Of a stretch of 64,000 bases of DNA, positions 34,129-42,910 are shown piece after piece. Location of the stretch: positions 3,924,501 through 3,988,500 of the forward strand of contig NZ_CP048222.1 in assembly GCF_010119975.1 (NCBI RefSeq), read 5' to 3'. Every line of letters starts with the position of its first letter. Within the stretch, counting starts at the first letter, position 1. The notes beneath the pieces are model-generated. The model saw nothing but the letters and a program-made list of their open reading frames with translations, was not told where the DNA came from and searched no databases. The position numbers and the translations under genes are program-made. Source of the DNA: Rhodocytophaga rosea (lineage in GTDB: Bacteria; Bacteroidota; Bacteroidia; Cytophagales; 172606-1).

Positions 34129-34158
34129 TGAGGTTTTTTATAAAACCTCATTTTTTTT
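34129..34158 (+). terminator. Terminator after the TPR gene
   Basis: TGAGGTTTT and AAAACCTCA form a 9-bp perfect stem with a short loop and an eight-T tail. Confidence 0.88.
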
Positions 34159-34299
34159 GTATTCACATTTAGAATGTGTAAAACAGACTAAGTCAAATAA
34201 AGGAGAGTTTTACTATTTGTACTTTAATTAAGTTCATAAAGATAGTGGGATGTCCTTTTGCGGTAAAACGCATGTAAACTTGAAATTAATTGTATATCC

Positions 34300-35070
34300 A
34301 TGAATTACGAATTAAAAAACATTCCTGAACGCACACTTAAACCACGCCAGACAGGTTTTACCATGGTAATGGATAAAGGCTTAAGCCCAAGAGAAGTAGA
34401 GGATTTTTTAGCGGTGGGTAGTGAATATGTAGATGTGGTGAAACTAGGCTGGGCAACTTCGTACGTTACACCCAATCTGAAAGATAAATTAAATATATAC
34501 AAACAAGCAGGCATTCCTACCTATTTTGGTGGTACTCTCTTCGAGGCTTTTATTATCCGGGGGCAGTTTGAGGATTATCGCCGGGTACTGGATAAGTTTG
34601 ATATGAGTTATGCTGAAGTTTCTGATGGTTCGCTGGAAATGAATCATGAAGAAAAATGCCAGTATATTCGTACGCTTTCCAAGCAGGTAACAGTTTTATC
34701 GGAGGTAGGTTCGAAAGATGACCAGAAAATTATTCCACCCTATAAATGGATTACTTTGATGCAGGCTGAACTAGATGCCGGCGCCTGGAAAGTGATAGGA
34801 GAAGCAAGAGAAGGAGGTAATGTAGGCTTGTTCCGCTCTACGGGCGAAGTCCGTTCAGGATTAGTGGAAGAAATTCTTACAAAGATTCCATTTGAAAAAA
34901 TCATCTGGGAGGCACCTCAGAAAGCTCAACAAGTCTGGTTTATTAAATTATTGGGTTCTAATGTAAATTTAGGCAACATTGCTCCCAATGAAGTAATACC
35001 TCTGGAAACTATCCGATTAGGCCTGAGAGGTGATACTTTCAGTGACTTTTTATCGATGAATGGAAAGTAG
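34300..35070 (+). CDS. Phosphosulfolactate synthase (ComA-like)
   Basis: ComA joins sulfite to phosphoenolpyruvate to give phosphosulfolactate. The 256-residue protein shows the TIM-barrel pattern of the family: DKGLSPREVEDFL, YVDVVKLGWATSYV, GIPTYFGGTLFEAF, YAEVSDGSLEM, KVIGEAREGGNVG, IIWEAPQKAQQVWFI and LGLRGDTFSDF. In archaea it leads to coenzyme M. In Bacteroidota, which lack methanogenesis, a sulfolactate or cysteate route to sulfonolipids is a reasonable guess. No other coenzyme M or capnine gene is nearby. It stands alone between two spacers of about 200 bases. Confidence 0.85.
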   Translation: MNYELKNIPERTLKPRQTGFTMVMDKGLSPREVEDFLAVGSEYVDVVKLGWATSYVTPNLKDKLNIYKQAGIPTYFGGTLFEAFIIRGQFEDYRRVLDKFDMSYAEVSDGSLEMNHEEKCQYIRTLSKQVTVLSEVGSKDDQKIIPPYKWITLMQAELDAGAWKVIGEAREGGNVGLFRSTGEVRSGLVEEILTKIPFEKIIWEAPQKAQQVWFIKLLGSNVNLGNIAPNEVIPLETIRLGLRGDTFSDFLSMNGK

Positions 35071-35230
35071 AAGTAGTGAACTGATATACCGAAAAGCTAT
35101 GTTCCGGCTTTTAAAATTTACACTTAAGAGCTACCATAAGCGTTATAATGATTAAGGTTACATTTGGAACATGTAAGATAAAAGTAAAGATTTGGAAACA
35201 CAGAAAAACCGGATTATACTAATAAATTCC

Positions 35231-35238
35231 TACTTTTG
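35231..35238 (+). promoter_or_regulatory. Candidate promoter -7 element of the DedA gene
   Basis: TACTTTTG matches TAnnTTTG exactly, 43 bases upstream of the ATG. No good -33 TTG is seen. Confidence 0.45.
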
Positions 35239-35281
35239 TAGTTCTAAATCTTTCATGCTCTGTTCATTCTAATTTATTTTC

Positions 35282-35938
35282 ATGGAATTTCTCTCACAAG
35301 TAATTGATGTTTTCCTTCATCTCGACAAATACCTCACTCAGATTATTTCAGAATACGGCACCTGGACATACCTCATCTTGTTTCTGGTTATTTTTGTAGA
35401 AACCGGGCTGGTTGTTATGCCTTTTTTACCTGGCGACTCTTTACTTTTTGCTGCTGGTGCCTTAGCTGCCAATCCCGCCAATGATTTAAATGTAGTATTG
35501 CTGATGGGATTGCTTTTTGTTGCTGCTTTCCTGGGAGATACACTTAACTATACCATAGGAGATTATTTTGGGCCTAAAGTGTTTAAACGGGATTACCGGT
35601 TTCTGAAACGCGAATATCTGTTACAAACGCAGGCATTTTATGAGAAGCATGGAGGCAAAACTATCATATTTGCCCGTTTTATCCCTATCATCCGTACATT
35701 TGCTCCCTTTGTTGCAGGTGTTGGAACCATGAAATACAGCCGGTTTATTTCTTATAATATTATCGGTGGATTTTTGTGGGTAGTTGCCTTTACAATAATT
35801 GGTTATTTCTTCGGCAATCTGCCCTTTGTAAAAAAGAATTTCACAATAGTTATATTCGCTATTATTTTCATTTCTATTTTACCACCCATTATTGAGTTTA
35901 TCAAACAGAAATTTTCTAAAAAAACTGTAACTAAATAA
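35282..35938 (+). CDS. DedA-family membrane protein
   Basis: The VTT/SNARE-associated domain is visible: ETGLVVMPFLPGDSLLFAAGALA, FLGDTLNYTIGDYFG, the charged FARFIPIIRTFAPFVAGVGTM and FLWVVAFTIIGYFFG. There are about five membrane segments in 218 residues. DedA proteins are polyprenyl-phosphate or phospholipid transporters that support envelope balance; the particular substrate here is unknown. Confidence 0.9.
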   Translation: MEFLSQVIDVFLHLDKYLTQIISEYGTWTYLILFLVIFVETGLVVMPFLPGDSLLFAAGALAANPANDLNVVLLMGLLFVAAFLGDTLNYTIGDYFGPKVFKRDYRFLKREYLLQTQAFYEKHGGKTIIFARFIPIIRTFAPFVAGVGTMKYSRFISYNIIGGFLWVVAFTIIGYFFGNLPFVKKNFTIVIFAIIFISILPPIIEFIKQKFSKKTVTK

Positions 35939-35951
35939 TTCTTACAAAACG

Positions 35952-36000
35952 ATCCTCAAGACAAAGGCCCGGATTTAATCCGGGCCTTTGTCTTGAGGAT
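35952..36000. terminator. 24-bp perfect inverted repeat between convergent genes
   Basis: Two perfect 24-base arms surround a single central base. It lies 13 bases after the dedA stop and 42 bases beyond the NlpC/P60 stop. There is no T-run on either side, so it may stop transcription by stem strength or block antisense read-through. Confidence 0.65.
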
Positions 36001-36042
36001 ACCATTGGATTTTATCTAAGACAATTGATTTTAGATAATTTA

Positions 36043-36594
36043 TTAGTCAATAATCCTCTTTACCATAATAAACCGGCGGTTATAATTAGGTTTTGAAAGA
36101 GAATCATACTTCACATAGGGAGAAGCTTGAGCGGAAGAAGAATGAATAAACTTGATAGGTTCACCCTGTGCAGACACTACAATGCCTATGTGACCCACTT
36201 CTGTACTGTTTGGATCAGTGCCTCGGAAAAATACCAGATCTCCCGGATGAGCCTCTTCTATTGATATTTTATTTCCTAACCGGGCAATGTGCCTGGAAGA
36301 AGAAGGAACCTCTACACCATACTTTTTAAAAACATACGATACAAATCCAGAGCAATCGAAACCGAGGCTGTCTTTTCCGGCAATTTTGTAGGGTGTATTA
36401 AGTAAGGTAGTAGCATACCTAATTACTTGCTCGCCTAATGTTACAGGGATTGGTATACTATCATTCTGGTCAGCATCCGATGATTCTGAAAATATAATTT
36501 CCTCTTGTGAAGACTGATTACAAGACCATAAAAACAAGTTCAGGCTAATCAGTGCAGGCAAAACAATTACAGATCTATAAAAATACCGAATCAT
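36043..36594 (-). CDS. NlpC/P60-family lipoprotein peptidase
   Basis: The signal ends in FLWSC with the lipobox Cys at 25. The C-terminal NlpC/P60 domain has Cys81 (LGFDCSGFV), His135 (VGHIGIV) and His151 (FIHSSS), the usual Cys-His-His triad for cutting D-gamma-glutamyl-diaminopimelate links in wall peptides. The linker between is acidic. It stands 154 bases from the next gene upstream, the L,D-transpeptidase on the same strand, so the two wall genes may be co-regulated. Confidence 0.92.
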   Translation of the reverse strand: MIRYFYRSVIVLPALISLNLFLWSCNQSSQEEIIFSESSDADQNDSIPIPVTLGEQVIRYATTLLNTPYKIAGKDSLGFDCSGFVSYVFKKYGVEVPSSSRHIARLGNKISIEEAHPGDLVFFRGTDPNSTEVGHIGIVVSAQGEPIKFIHSSSAQASPYVKYDSLSKPNYNRRFIMVKRIID

Positions 36595-36748
36595 TTCTGG
36601 TTGAATTTTGATAGTTAATTATTCATTAGTTTGAAAGATGGCAATTAAATCATGCTTCCTCAAGCAATTTTAGTAGGCTCCAGCTTTCAACCTGGTAATA
36701 TTTGCTATTCTCAAAACAGATTTTTAAGATATTTGCATCAAGCCTGAA

Positions 36749-38428
36749 TCATAGCTTACTTAGCTGATCCTCTTTCTTAGTAATGGCATTAAGCTGTTTC
36801 TTATCATGCCCATAAATATCATCTCTGAAATTAAGTATGCCTTTTTCATCTACCCAGGCGGTACGATAGACAATCTGAACCGGCCATTTTTTAGGTAGCT
36901 TTTGTTTAATAGGTTCAGGCTGATTTATTTTTTCAGTCACTTGTTCTTCGTTCCAGTTCAATAGGTACATGGCAAGGTCAACAGGTTTTTCCAGCCGGAC
37001 ACATCCATGACTTAAATTCCGCTCTTCCCGTTTAAACAGTGTATGATTCGGGGTATCATGCAGATACACAGATAAGTCGTTGGGTAGCATAAATTTTACT
37101 TGCCCCAATGGATTTTCCGGACCCGGTTTCTGTACAATCCGGTAAGTAAATGTTTCCGGAGTAAACTGCGACCAGTCAGTTGACAGAGGGTCAAGAGCCA
37201 GTGTATCAGATTCCTTCCAGGTTTCATATACCGCCATATTATTGCTCATCAGATAATCCGGATTGTGCTGAAGAATAGGAAGTATTTCATTTTTGGCAAT
37301 AGTAGAAGGCACTGTCCAATCGGGGCTGAACACAATATATTCCAGTGTATCGCTGAAAACCGGCGTAGAAGCATAATCTTTTCCTACGATTACACGCATT
37401 TCTTCTTCTTTTTTCCCCTTGGAAAATACTTTCAAAGTGTATTCTGGTACATTCACCCATATATAAGTGTTTTCTATACTATCTGGTGCCCAGCGGATGC
37501 GTTCCATATTTAGCTCTATAAGTTCTATGGTACGTTCTACAGGTTCGTTTAGCCTGGCAAGTGTTTCAGCATTCAGCTTTCCATCAGGGTTTATACCATA
37601 GCGTTGCTGGAATTTCTTCAAAGCTTCTTTCATGGCATTGTCAAATACAGGCATACTTGCTGCGGTCGTATCCAGGTCGCCACTCATACCTAACCGGTTC
37701 CATAAGGCATGGACTGGTTCATTAGCAGTGCCCATATTTACTGTTGTAACAGTTTTCATAGCAGGCCACCCACCAGATTTGGCAATGCGCCTGTAAAGGG
37801 CAAGTTGTTTTTTCAATTGTTTGTATTGATCTACTACCGGAGATAATTCCTGGAGGGAGCCATAAATGCGATTCTTCTTGATGGCTTCATCCAGATGAAC
37901 AGCCAGATCTTTTTTCCGTGGATATGTAATCCATAAGGTATCTAACTTGGCCGGATCAATTCTGCCAGACAACAGGTGTGAAGCATAGGTCAGGTACGAA
38001 GCTGTCATTTTAAAATCCAGCTGCACCAGCTTTCGTAGACTTAATGTATCCTGTTTGGACTTTTCTGCAGAAAACAGCTCCCGTTGTAATGCTTGAATCT
38101 CCTGCAGTTCATAGTTGCTGGTTTCTAATCCATCTGTTGGCGCCTGCATAATAGCCTGTATCAGAGAATCGGACTGAGGTAAGATTTTATCACTTGTCAT
38201 CCAAGCTAGTTTGTATTTTCTATTTTTATAGAAAGTTTCTAGTTCTTCTTTTAGATAAGAACGGATGGCTTTATCTTTAAAGTAAACAGCACTTTTCAGG
38301 CTTGAAATTTGTGCCTGCATTTCCGCCTGTACTTCCTTTTTTCTTTTATCTTTTGTGTCGCCCGGCTTACAGGAATATATAAGTAAGATGCTCAGAAACA
38401 TCCAGATATATTTATGGGTTATACGCAT
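36749..38428 (-). CDS. YcbB-like L,D-transpeptidase lipoprotein
   Basis: The ATG at 38428 gives MRITHKYIWMFLSILLIYSC, a lipoprotein signal; the upstream ATG at 38461 adds 11 residues before it. The order is an N-terminal scaffold domain, a peptidoglycan-binding repeat (FDNAMKEALKKFQQRYGINPDGKLN) and a YkuD domain with HDTPNHTLFKREERNLSHGCVRL, the catalytic Cys in SHGCVRL. It would form 3-3 crosslinks or attach proteins to the wall. Confidence 0.92.
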   Translation of the reverse strand: MRITHKYIWMFLSILLIYSCKPGDTKDKRKKEVQAEMQAQISSLKSAVYFKDKAIRSYLKEELETFYKNRKYKLAWMTSDKILPQSDSLIQAIMQAPTDGLETSNYELQEIQALQRELFSAEKSKQDTLSLRKLVQLDFKMTASYLTYASHLLSGRIDPAKLDTLWITYPRKKDLAVHLDEAIKKNRIYGSLQELSPVVDQYKQLKKQLALYRRIAKSGGWPAMKTVTTVNMGTANEPVHALWNRLGMSGDLDTTAASMPVFDNAMKEALKKFQQRYGINPDGKLNAETLARLNEPVERTIELIELNMERIRWAPDSIENTYIWVNVPEYTLKVFSKGKKEEEMRVIVGKDYASTPVFSDTLEYIVFSPDWTVPSTIAKNEILPILQHNPDYLMSNNMAVYETWKESDTLALDPLSTDWSQFTPETFTYRIVQKPGPENPLGQVKFMLPNDLSVYLHDTPNHTLFKREERNLSHGCVRLEKPVDLAMYLLNWNEEQVTEKINQPEPIKQKLPKKWPVQIVYRTAWVDEKGILNFRDDIYGHDKKQLNAITKKEDQLSKL

Positions 38429-38461
38429 ATAAGGTATTGATATATATTTTAGATAGTTCAT

Positions 38462-38833
38462 ATCCTTGTTATACGCAATTATTGGCAGAAAGTAGTAGAC
38501 CTTATCAGAAGTGGTCAGAATACAGCGTAAGTCTTATTATGAATACAATTATTAGAATGGTATGTGGATGAGATTTTTATTGCCAGAGAAAATCAGAATT
38601 GATTTTTTCGAATTAGGTATCTGCTTGTAAATGAATTGAAAAAGACTTATGCGCTTTTTCTTACCTATGAAATAAAAATATGTACAAGCAAGGACTTTTC
38701 AAGAGCCGATCTTTTAAATTAAAATAATTTGTTTCTCAACTTATCATCGAAGAAAAAAAACAGTTAATCGAAATGTGATTTTTCTAATGAAAAATATACT
38801 TAAATTAAATTACCTATTAAACCTTTAACACCT
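38462..38833. other. Intergenic region with possible structured RNA
   Basis: There is no gene apart from the L,D-transpeptidase promoter side. Three nested or crossing inverted repeats are visible on the plus strand: TAGGTA (38614-38619) with TACCTA (38662-38667), TGCTTGTA (38622-38629) with TACAAGCA (38683-38690), and GAAAAAG (38638-38644) with CTTTTTC (38654-38660). The first two cross, as in a pseudoknot. Confidence 0.35.
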
Positions 38834-38947
38834 ATGAACTCAAAACATACCCCTGTAATTAATTTTTCCTCTCTGCTTGCCGGTATTGCTGTTGGATTTA
38901 TAAGCGGTTGCTTAGCTACAATTTTAATATTTAATATTTTTTACTGA
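38834..38947 (+). CDS. Small single-pass membrane protein (37 aa)
   Basis: An ATG frame encodes 37 residues: a polar N-terminus (MNSKHTPVINFSS) followed by a hydrophobic segment (LLAGIAVGFISGCLATILIF) and a stop. It ends one base before the ATG of the next frame, so the two look like a translationally linked pair. There is no known family. It is too short for reliable coding statistics, but the near-overlap and clean membrane segment support it. Confidence 0.5.
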   Translation: MNSKHTPVINFSSLLAGIAVGFISGCLATILIFNIFY

Positions 38948-38948
38948 C

Positions 38949-39329
38949 ATGAAAAATGGTTTCTATACCTATGAAAGCAGGTTACTGGCAGATTGCGAAA
39001 TCTGGTTCAGAAATAATTACTTCAGATTAAATCTTCCGGCTCAGGCAAAAAAACAACACCTGGAAGATGCGCTAGGCCTGCAACCTGCAACTGTATCTAA
39101 TGCTTTATATTCCATGCAGTTACCAGTTGCTGCTGGTCCGTGGAAGAGCTTGTACATCTGGTTTAAGAAACCTGGAGACGATCTCTGTACTGACGATAAA
39201 ATAAAAATGTCCTATTTGCGGGATGATGGACACAGAGTAATAATTGTCCGCTATTTTGAAGATTTTAAAACCCTTGTTCATTTATATATGGCTCATAAGT
39301 CATCTGTACAAAAACAAAGAATCAGGTAA
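38949..39329 (+). CDS. Hypothetical protein, 126 aa
   Basis: I do not recognise the family. The 126 residues have no membrane segment. The central QHLEDALGLQPATVSNALYSM has a helix-turn-helix look, followed by a beta-rich tail (HRVIIVRYFEDFKTLVHLYM). It starts one base after the stop of the small membrane protein. Its last codons form the 5' arm of the following terminator hairpin. Confidence 0.6.
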   Translation: MKNGFYTYESRLLADCEIWFRNNYFRLNLPAQAKKQHLEDALGLQPATVSNALYSMQLPVAAGPWKSLYIWFKKPGDDLCTDDKIKMSYLRDDGHRVIIVRYFEDFKTLVHLYMAHKSSVQKQRIR

Positions 39330-39362
39330 GAACAATCTGCTCTTACCTGATTCTTTGTTTTT
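39316..39362 (+). terminator. Terminator overlapping the end of the 126-aa gene
   Basis: AAAGAATCAGGTAAGA and TCTTACCTGATTCTTT form a perfect 16-bp stem with a nine-base loop and GTTTTT tail. The stop codon lies in the 5' arm. Since A-rich sequence precedes the stem, it may also serve the convergent minus-strand gene. Confidence 0.85.
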
Positions 39363-39377
39363 ACTACCTATATTTCT

Positions 39378-40517
39378 TTATCCTATCGCTTGTTTTAAAT
39401 CCTCAATCAAGTCCTCAGCATCTTCAATTCCTACACTCAGACGAACCAGTGTATCTTTCAAACCTGCTTTTTCCCGTTCAGCTTTTGGAATGCTGGCATG
39501 AGTCATAGTAGCCGGATGCGTGCATAAGGATTCTACGCCGCCTAGGGATTCAGCCAATGAAAATACTTTTACCTTCTCCATCATCTGTATGGCATCCTGC
39601 AGGCTATCGCCCTTTAGCGTAAATGAAACCATTCCGCCAAAATCCCGCATTTGTGCTTTGGCAATAGCATGATTAGGATGGCTTTCAAAACCTGGCCACC
39701 ATACCTGGCTCACTTTCGGATGAGAAGCCAGATATTGAGCAATTGCTCTGCCATTTTCGCAATGCCGCTGCATCCGCACATGAAGCGTTTTTATACCCCG
39801 CAATACCAAAAAACTATCCTGAGGACCAGTAACCGCACCACTGGCATTCTGAATAAAAGCTAATCGCTGGGCAAGTTCGTCATCATTTACTACCAGGGCG
39901 CCCATTACCACATCGGAGTGTCCGGCTAAATATTTGGTCACGGAATGCATCACAATATCAGCCCCCAGGTCAAGCGGATTTTGCAAATATGGGGAAGCGA
40001 ATGTATTATCCACAGCCAGCCATAGCTTATGTTTTTTGGTAATGGCGGCCACTCCGGCAATATCAATAATATTTAGCAGAGGATTAGTAGGCGTTTCTAT
40101 CCAGACCAGTTTGGTTTGGGGCGTAATATGATTTTCAATCGTGTTCACTTCATCCATGCCAATGAAATGAAACTTAATGCCAAAGTTCTGAAATATCTTT
40201 GTAAAAATCCGGTACGTCCCTCCATACAAGTCATTGCCGGTAATTACCTCATCGCCAGGTTTTAAGAGTTTGAGTACAGCATCCGTGGCGCCAAGACCAG
40301 AAGCGAAACACAAGCCATGTTTACCATTTTCGAGGGCTGCAATATTGTCTTGCAAGGCATTTCTGGTTGGATTTTGTGTACGGGAATATTCATAGCCTTT
40401 GTGCTTTCCTGGCGATGCCTGTACATAAGTAGAAGTCTGGTAAATCGGTGTCATAATAGCACCGGTAGTGGGGTCAGGATGAACGCCTGCATGTATAGCT
40501 TTGGTTCCAAATTTCAT
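39378..40517 (-). CDS. Cys/Met-metabolism PLP enzyme (cystathionine gamma-synthase/lyase type)
   Basis: At 379 residues it has the family hallmarks: YEYSRTQNPTRNALQ, CFASGLGATDAV, the PLP-phosphate region, AVDNTFASPYLQNPLDLGADIVMHSVTKYLAGHSD with the Schiff-base Lys, and ESLGGVESLCTHPATMTHA. It is either a cystathionine gamma-synthase (MetB) or a gamma-lyase, which are hard to separate by sequence. It links sulfur assimilation to methionine or cysteine exchange. Its neighbours on the same strand are an omega-amidase and a methionine-type aminotransferase. Confidence 0.88.
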   Translation of the reverse strand: MKFGTKAIHAGVHPDPTTGAIMTPIYQTSTYVQASPGKHKGYEYSRTQNPTRNALQDNIAALENGKHGLCFASGLGATDAVLKLLKPGDEVITGNDLYGGTYRIFTKIFQNFGIKFHFIGMDEVNTIENHITPQTKLVWIETPTNPLLNIIDIAGVAAITKKHKLWLAVDNTFASPYLQNPLDLGADIVMHSVTKYLAGHSDVVMGALVVNDDELAQRLAFIQNASGAVTGPQDSFLVLRGIKTLHVRMQRHCENGRAIAQYLASHPKVSQVWWPGFESHPNHAIAKAQMRDFGGMVSFTLKGDSLQDAIQMMEKVKVFSLAESLGGVESLCTHPATMTHASIPKAEREKAGLKDTLVRLSVGIEDAEDLIEDLKQAIG

Positions 40518-40639
40518 AATACTGAGGGTTTGTTATTAACTGGGTTGCAAGTTAGCGAAATTAGCGTAAGGCCAGAAAGATGAATCATTAGATGAAAATT
40601 ATTCTGAAAATGAGGCTAAGAATACTAAAGGCTGAATGG

Positions 40640-41428
40640 TCAACCAATTTCAAAGCTATCTGCATCCAGGTAAGCCGGAAACTTCTGCCGGAAAGCGGCT
40701 AACTCAGCTGCATCAAGAATTACCGTCTGAATACATTCCTTGTCAGCTTCATGAAATACGACGTCGCCTTTCGGATTAATTACGGCTGAATTTCCACTAT
40801 AGGGAATATTTTTTCCATCTGTACCCACCCGGTTTACTCCCACAGCATAACTTAAATTCTCCATTGCCCTGGCTTGCAATAAGGTACTCCAAGGATGGCT
40901 GCGAACTTGTGGCCAGTTAGCGACGTATATCAGGCAATCATAGGCCAAAGCCTGTCCATTAGCTGTATTGCGGCTCCAGACCGGAAAACGCAGATCATAA
41001 CAAATGAGCGGACATATACGCCATCCTTTTAGTACCGGAATTATTTTTTTGCTGCCTCCGGTATACATTTTATGTTCTTCGGCCATCCGGAAGAGGTGAC
41101 GTTTGTCATATACTTCAAAGCTACCATCCGGACGCATCCAAAGCAGCCGGTTAAAGTATTGTTCTTTTTCCTTCACAATATAACTCCCGGTAATTACAGC
41201 GCCAGTCTGTGCGGCTTGCTGCTTCATCCATTTAAAAGTAGTCAGGTTCATCGGCTCTGCTAAGGCAATTGCATTCATTGTAAAGCCAGTAGTGAACATT
41301 TCAGGTAATACAATCAGATCCGTTTGTTCCTTAATCTGCCAGATTTTCTCTTCGAACATAGCCAGATTGGCTACCGGGTTTTCCCAATGCAGACTGGATT
41401 GTATAAGAGTAAGGCGTAGGTTTTCCAT
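40640..41428 (-). CDS. Nitrilase-family omega-amidase (YafV/Nit2-like)
   Basis: The catalytic triad is Glu in IVLPEMFTTGF, Lys in VYDKRHLFRM and Cys in ICYDLRFPVWSR. MENLRLTLIQSSLHWENP at the ATG at 41428 is the usual family start; the longer frame to 41461 adds 11 residues of poor fit. The enzyme hydrolyses alpha-ketoglutaramate or ketosuccinamate, the product of glutamine-dependent transamination of methionine precursors. It is 46 bases downstream of the aminotransferase, which makes that function likely. Confidence 0.85.
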   Translation of the reverse strand: MENLRLTLIQSSLHWENPVANLAMFEEKIWQIKEQTDLIVLPEMFTTGFTMNAIALAEPMNLTTFKWMKQQAAQTGAVITGSYIVKEKEQYFNRLLWMRPDGSFEVYDKRHLFRMAEEHKMYTGGSKKIIPVLKGWRICPLICYDLRFPVWSRNTANGQALAYDCLIYVANWPQVRSHPWSTLLQARAMENLSYAVGVNRVGTDGKNIPYSGNSAVINPKGDVVFHEADKECIQTVILDAAELAAFRQKFPAYLDADSFEIG

Positions 41429-41474
41429 GAAAAGATTTGATAATTGTTTACAAAACAGCAAGCATATTATTTCT

Positions 41475-42653
41475 CTATACTTTTGCCAGCCTTTCTACGG
41501 CTTTTTCTAAGGTTTCATCCTTTTTAGCAAAGCAAAAACGCAGGATTTTATTGTCTGTTCCTTCTTTATAAAAGGCTGACACCGGAATGGTAGCTACGCC
41601 ATATTCTTTGGTTAACCTGGTGGCATAATCAGCATCTCCTTCATCTGTCATGTGGGCATAGGAGGCTAACTGAAAATAACTTCCTTCACTGGGCAATAAG
41701 CGGAACCTGGTTTGAGACATCATCTGCCGGAACATGTCCCGTTTTTTCTGGAAAAAGGCTGGCAAGTCTTCATAAGTTTCAGGCTTTTTTAAATAATCGG
41801 CTAAGGCATACTGAGTGGGTGTGTGGGTAGAAAAGACTAAAAACTGATGTACCCGCCGGAGTTCTCTGGTTAAAAAAGCAGGCGCAATACAATAGCCCAT
41901 TTTCCAGCCGGTGGCATGATAGGTTTTTCCAAACGATGACATCACAAAGCTTCTTTCCCGCAATTCAGGTTCACGTAATACACTATAGTGAGGTTCACCA
42001 TCAAAAATAATATGTTCATATACCTCATCGCTAATTAGTAAAATTTGTGTGTCTTTCAGCAATGCAGCTAATTGTTGTATATCTTCTTTCCGGAGAATCG
42101 TGCCTGTCGGATTATGTGGCGTATTGATGATCAATAATCTGGTACGGCTATTAATAGCATTGGCCAGCTGTTGCCAGGGAATCCGGTACGTTTCTGATTC
42201 CAGAGAAATGCGGATAGCTTTGCCTCCGCAAAGCTCAATAGCCGGGATATAACTATCGTAACAAGGTTCAAGTACAATTACCTCATCGCCCGGATGAATT
42301 ACAGCTGTAATAGCTGCAAACAAGCCTTCTGTTGCTCCGGTTACTACCGTTACTTCGGATAATGGATCTGGCGCATAGCCATAACAACGTTCTGTTTTTA
42401 AGGCAATTTGTTCCCGCAAGGCCATCAATCCTTCCATCGGCGCATACTGATTAAAACCAGCTTTCATGTAATGCGTAATTAAATCTATCAACTCATTGGA
42501 GCAGGGAAAATCAGGTGCGCCCTGTGACAAACTAATGGCTCCATATTCAGCCGCCATTCGGGTCATAACTGTGAAGATAGTAGTGCCTACTGTAGGGAGT
42601 TTAGAAGTAATTTCTATAGCAGGGGAGGGAGCAACTGTATTTATTTTTTGCAT
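41475..42653 (-). CDS. Class I aminotransferase (methionine/YbdL-like)
   Basis: The ATG at 42653 begins MQKINTVAPSPAIEITSKLP; an upstream ATG at 42710 would add 19 residues that lack family sequence. PLP-fold signatures are SLSQGAPDFPCSNEL, VTGATEGLFAAI, NTPHNPTG, ISDEVYEHI and SSFGKTYHATGWK with the Schiff-base Lys. YbdL-like members transaminate methionine and aromatic amino acids with a keto acid. The downstream omega-amidase would remove the ketoglutaramate by-product. Confidence 0.87.
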   Translation of the reverse strand: MQKINTVAPSPAIEITSKLPTVGTTIFTVMTRMAAEYGAISLSQGAPDFPCSNELIDLITHYMKAGFNQYAPMEGLMALREQIALKTERCYGYAPDPLSEVTVVTGATEGLFAAITAVIHPGDEVIVLEPCYDSYIPAIELCGGKAIRISLESETYRIPWQQLANAINSRTRLLIINTPHNPTGTILRKEDIQQLAALLKDTQILLISDEVYEHIIFDGEPHYSVLREPELRERSFVMSSFGKTYHATGWKMGYCIAPAFLTRELRRVHQFLVFSTHTPTQYALADYLKKPETYEDLPAFFQKKRDMFRQMMSQTRFRLLPSEGSYFQLASYAHMTDEGDADYATRLTKEYGVATIPVSAFYKEGTDNKILRFCFAKKDETLEKAVERLAKV

Positions 42654-42761
42654 GAATAAAGATATTACATGAGTGTGGGCTGGCAAATACCTATTTAAAA
42701 AGCGCAACAAGTTAGGTGTTTATGCCTGTTTGTGCAATCCAAAATGGGTAAAATTACAAAA

Positions 42762-42792
42762 TTGGATATGCCCTTTTGTTCTGCTAAATTTG
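42762..42792 (+). promoter_or_regulatory. Promoter of the class A PBP gene
   Basis: A TTG at 42762-42764 and an exact TAAATTTG at 42785-42792 are separated by 20 bases, matching the Bacteroidota -33/-7 pair. The expected start is near 42799, giving a leader of about 110 bases. Confidence 0.6.
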
Positions 42793-42910
42793 CCATTGAA
42801 CACATACTCATAAACTTAGTACTAATTTTCCAATCCTGTAACACCAATTACCCGTTTTAGCCGTTATAAGAATCGGCTAATCGCTTCACCTACTCCTATA
42901 TATAAACTTT

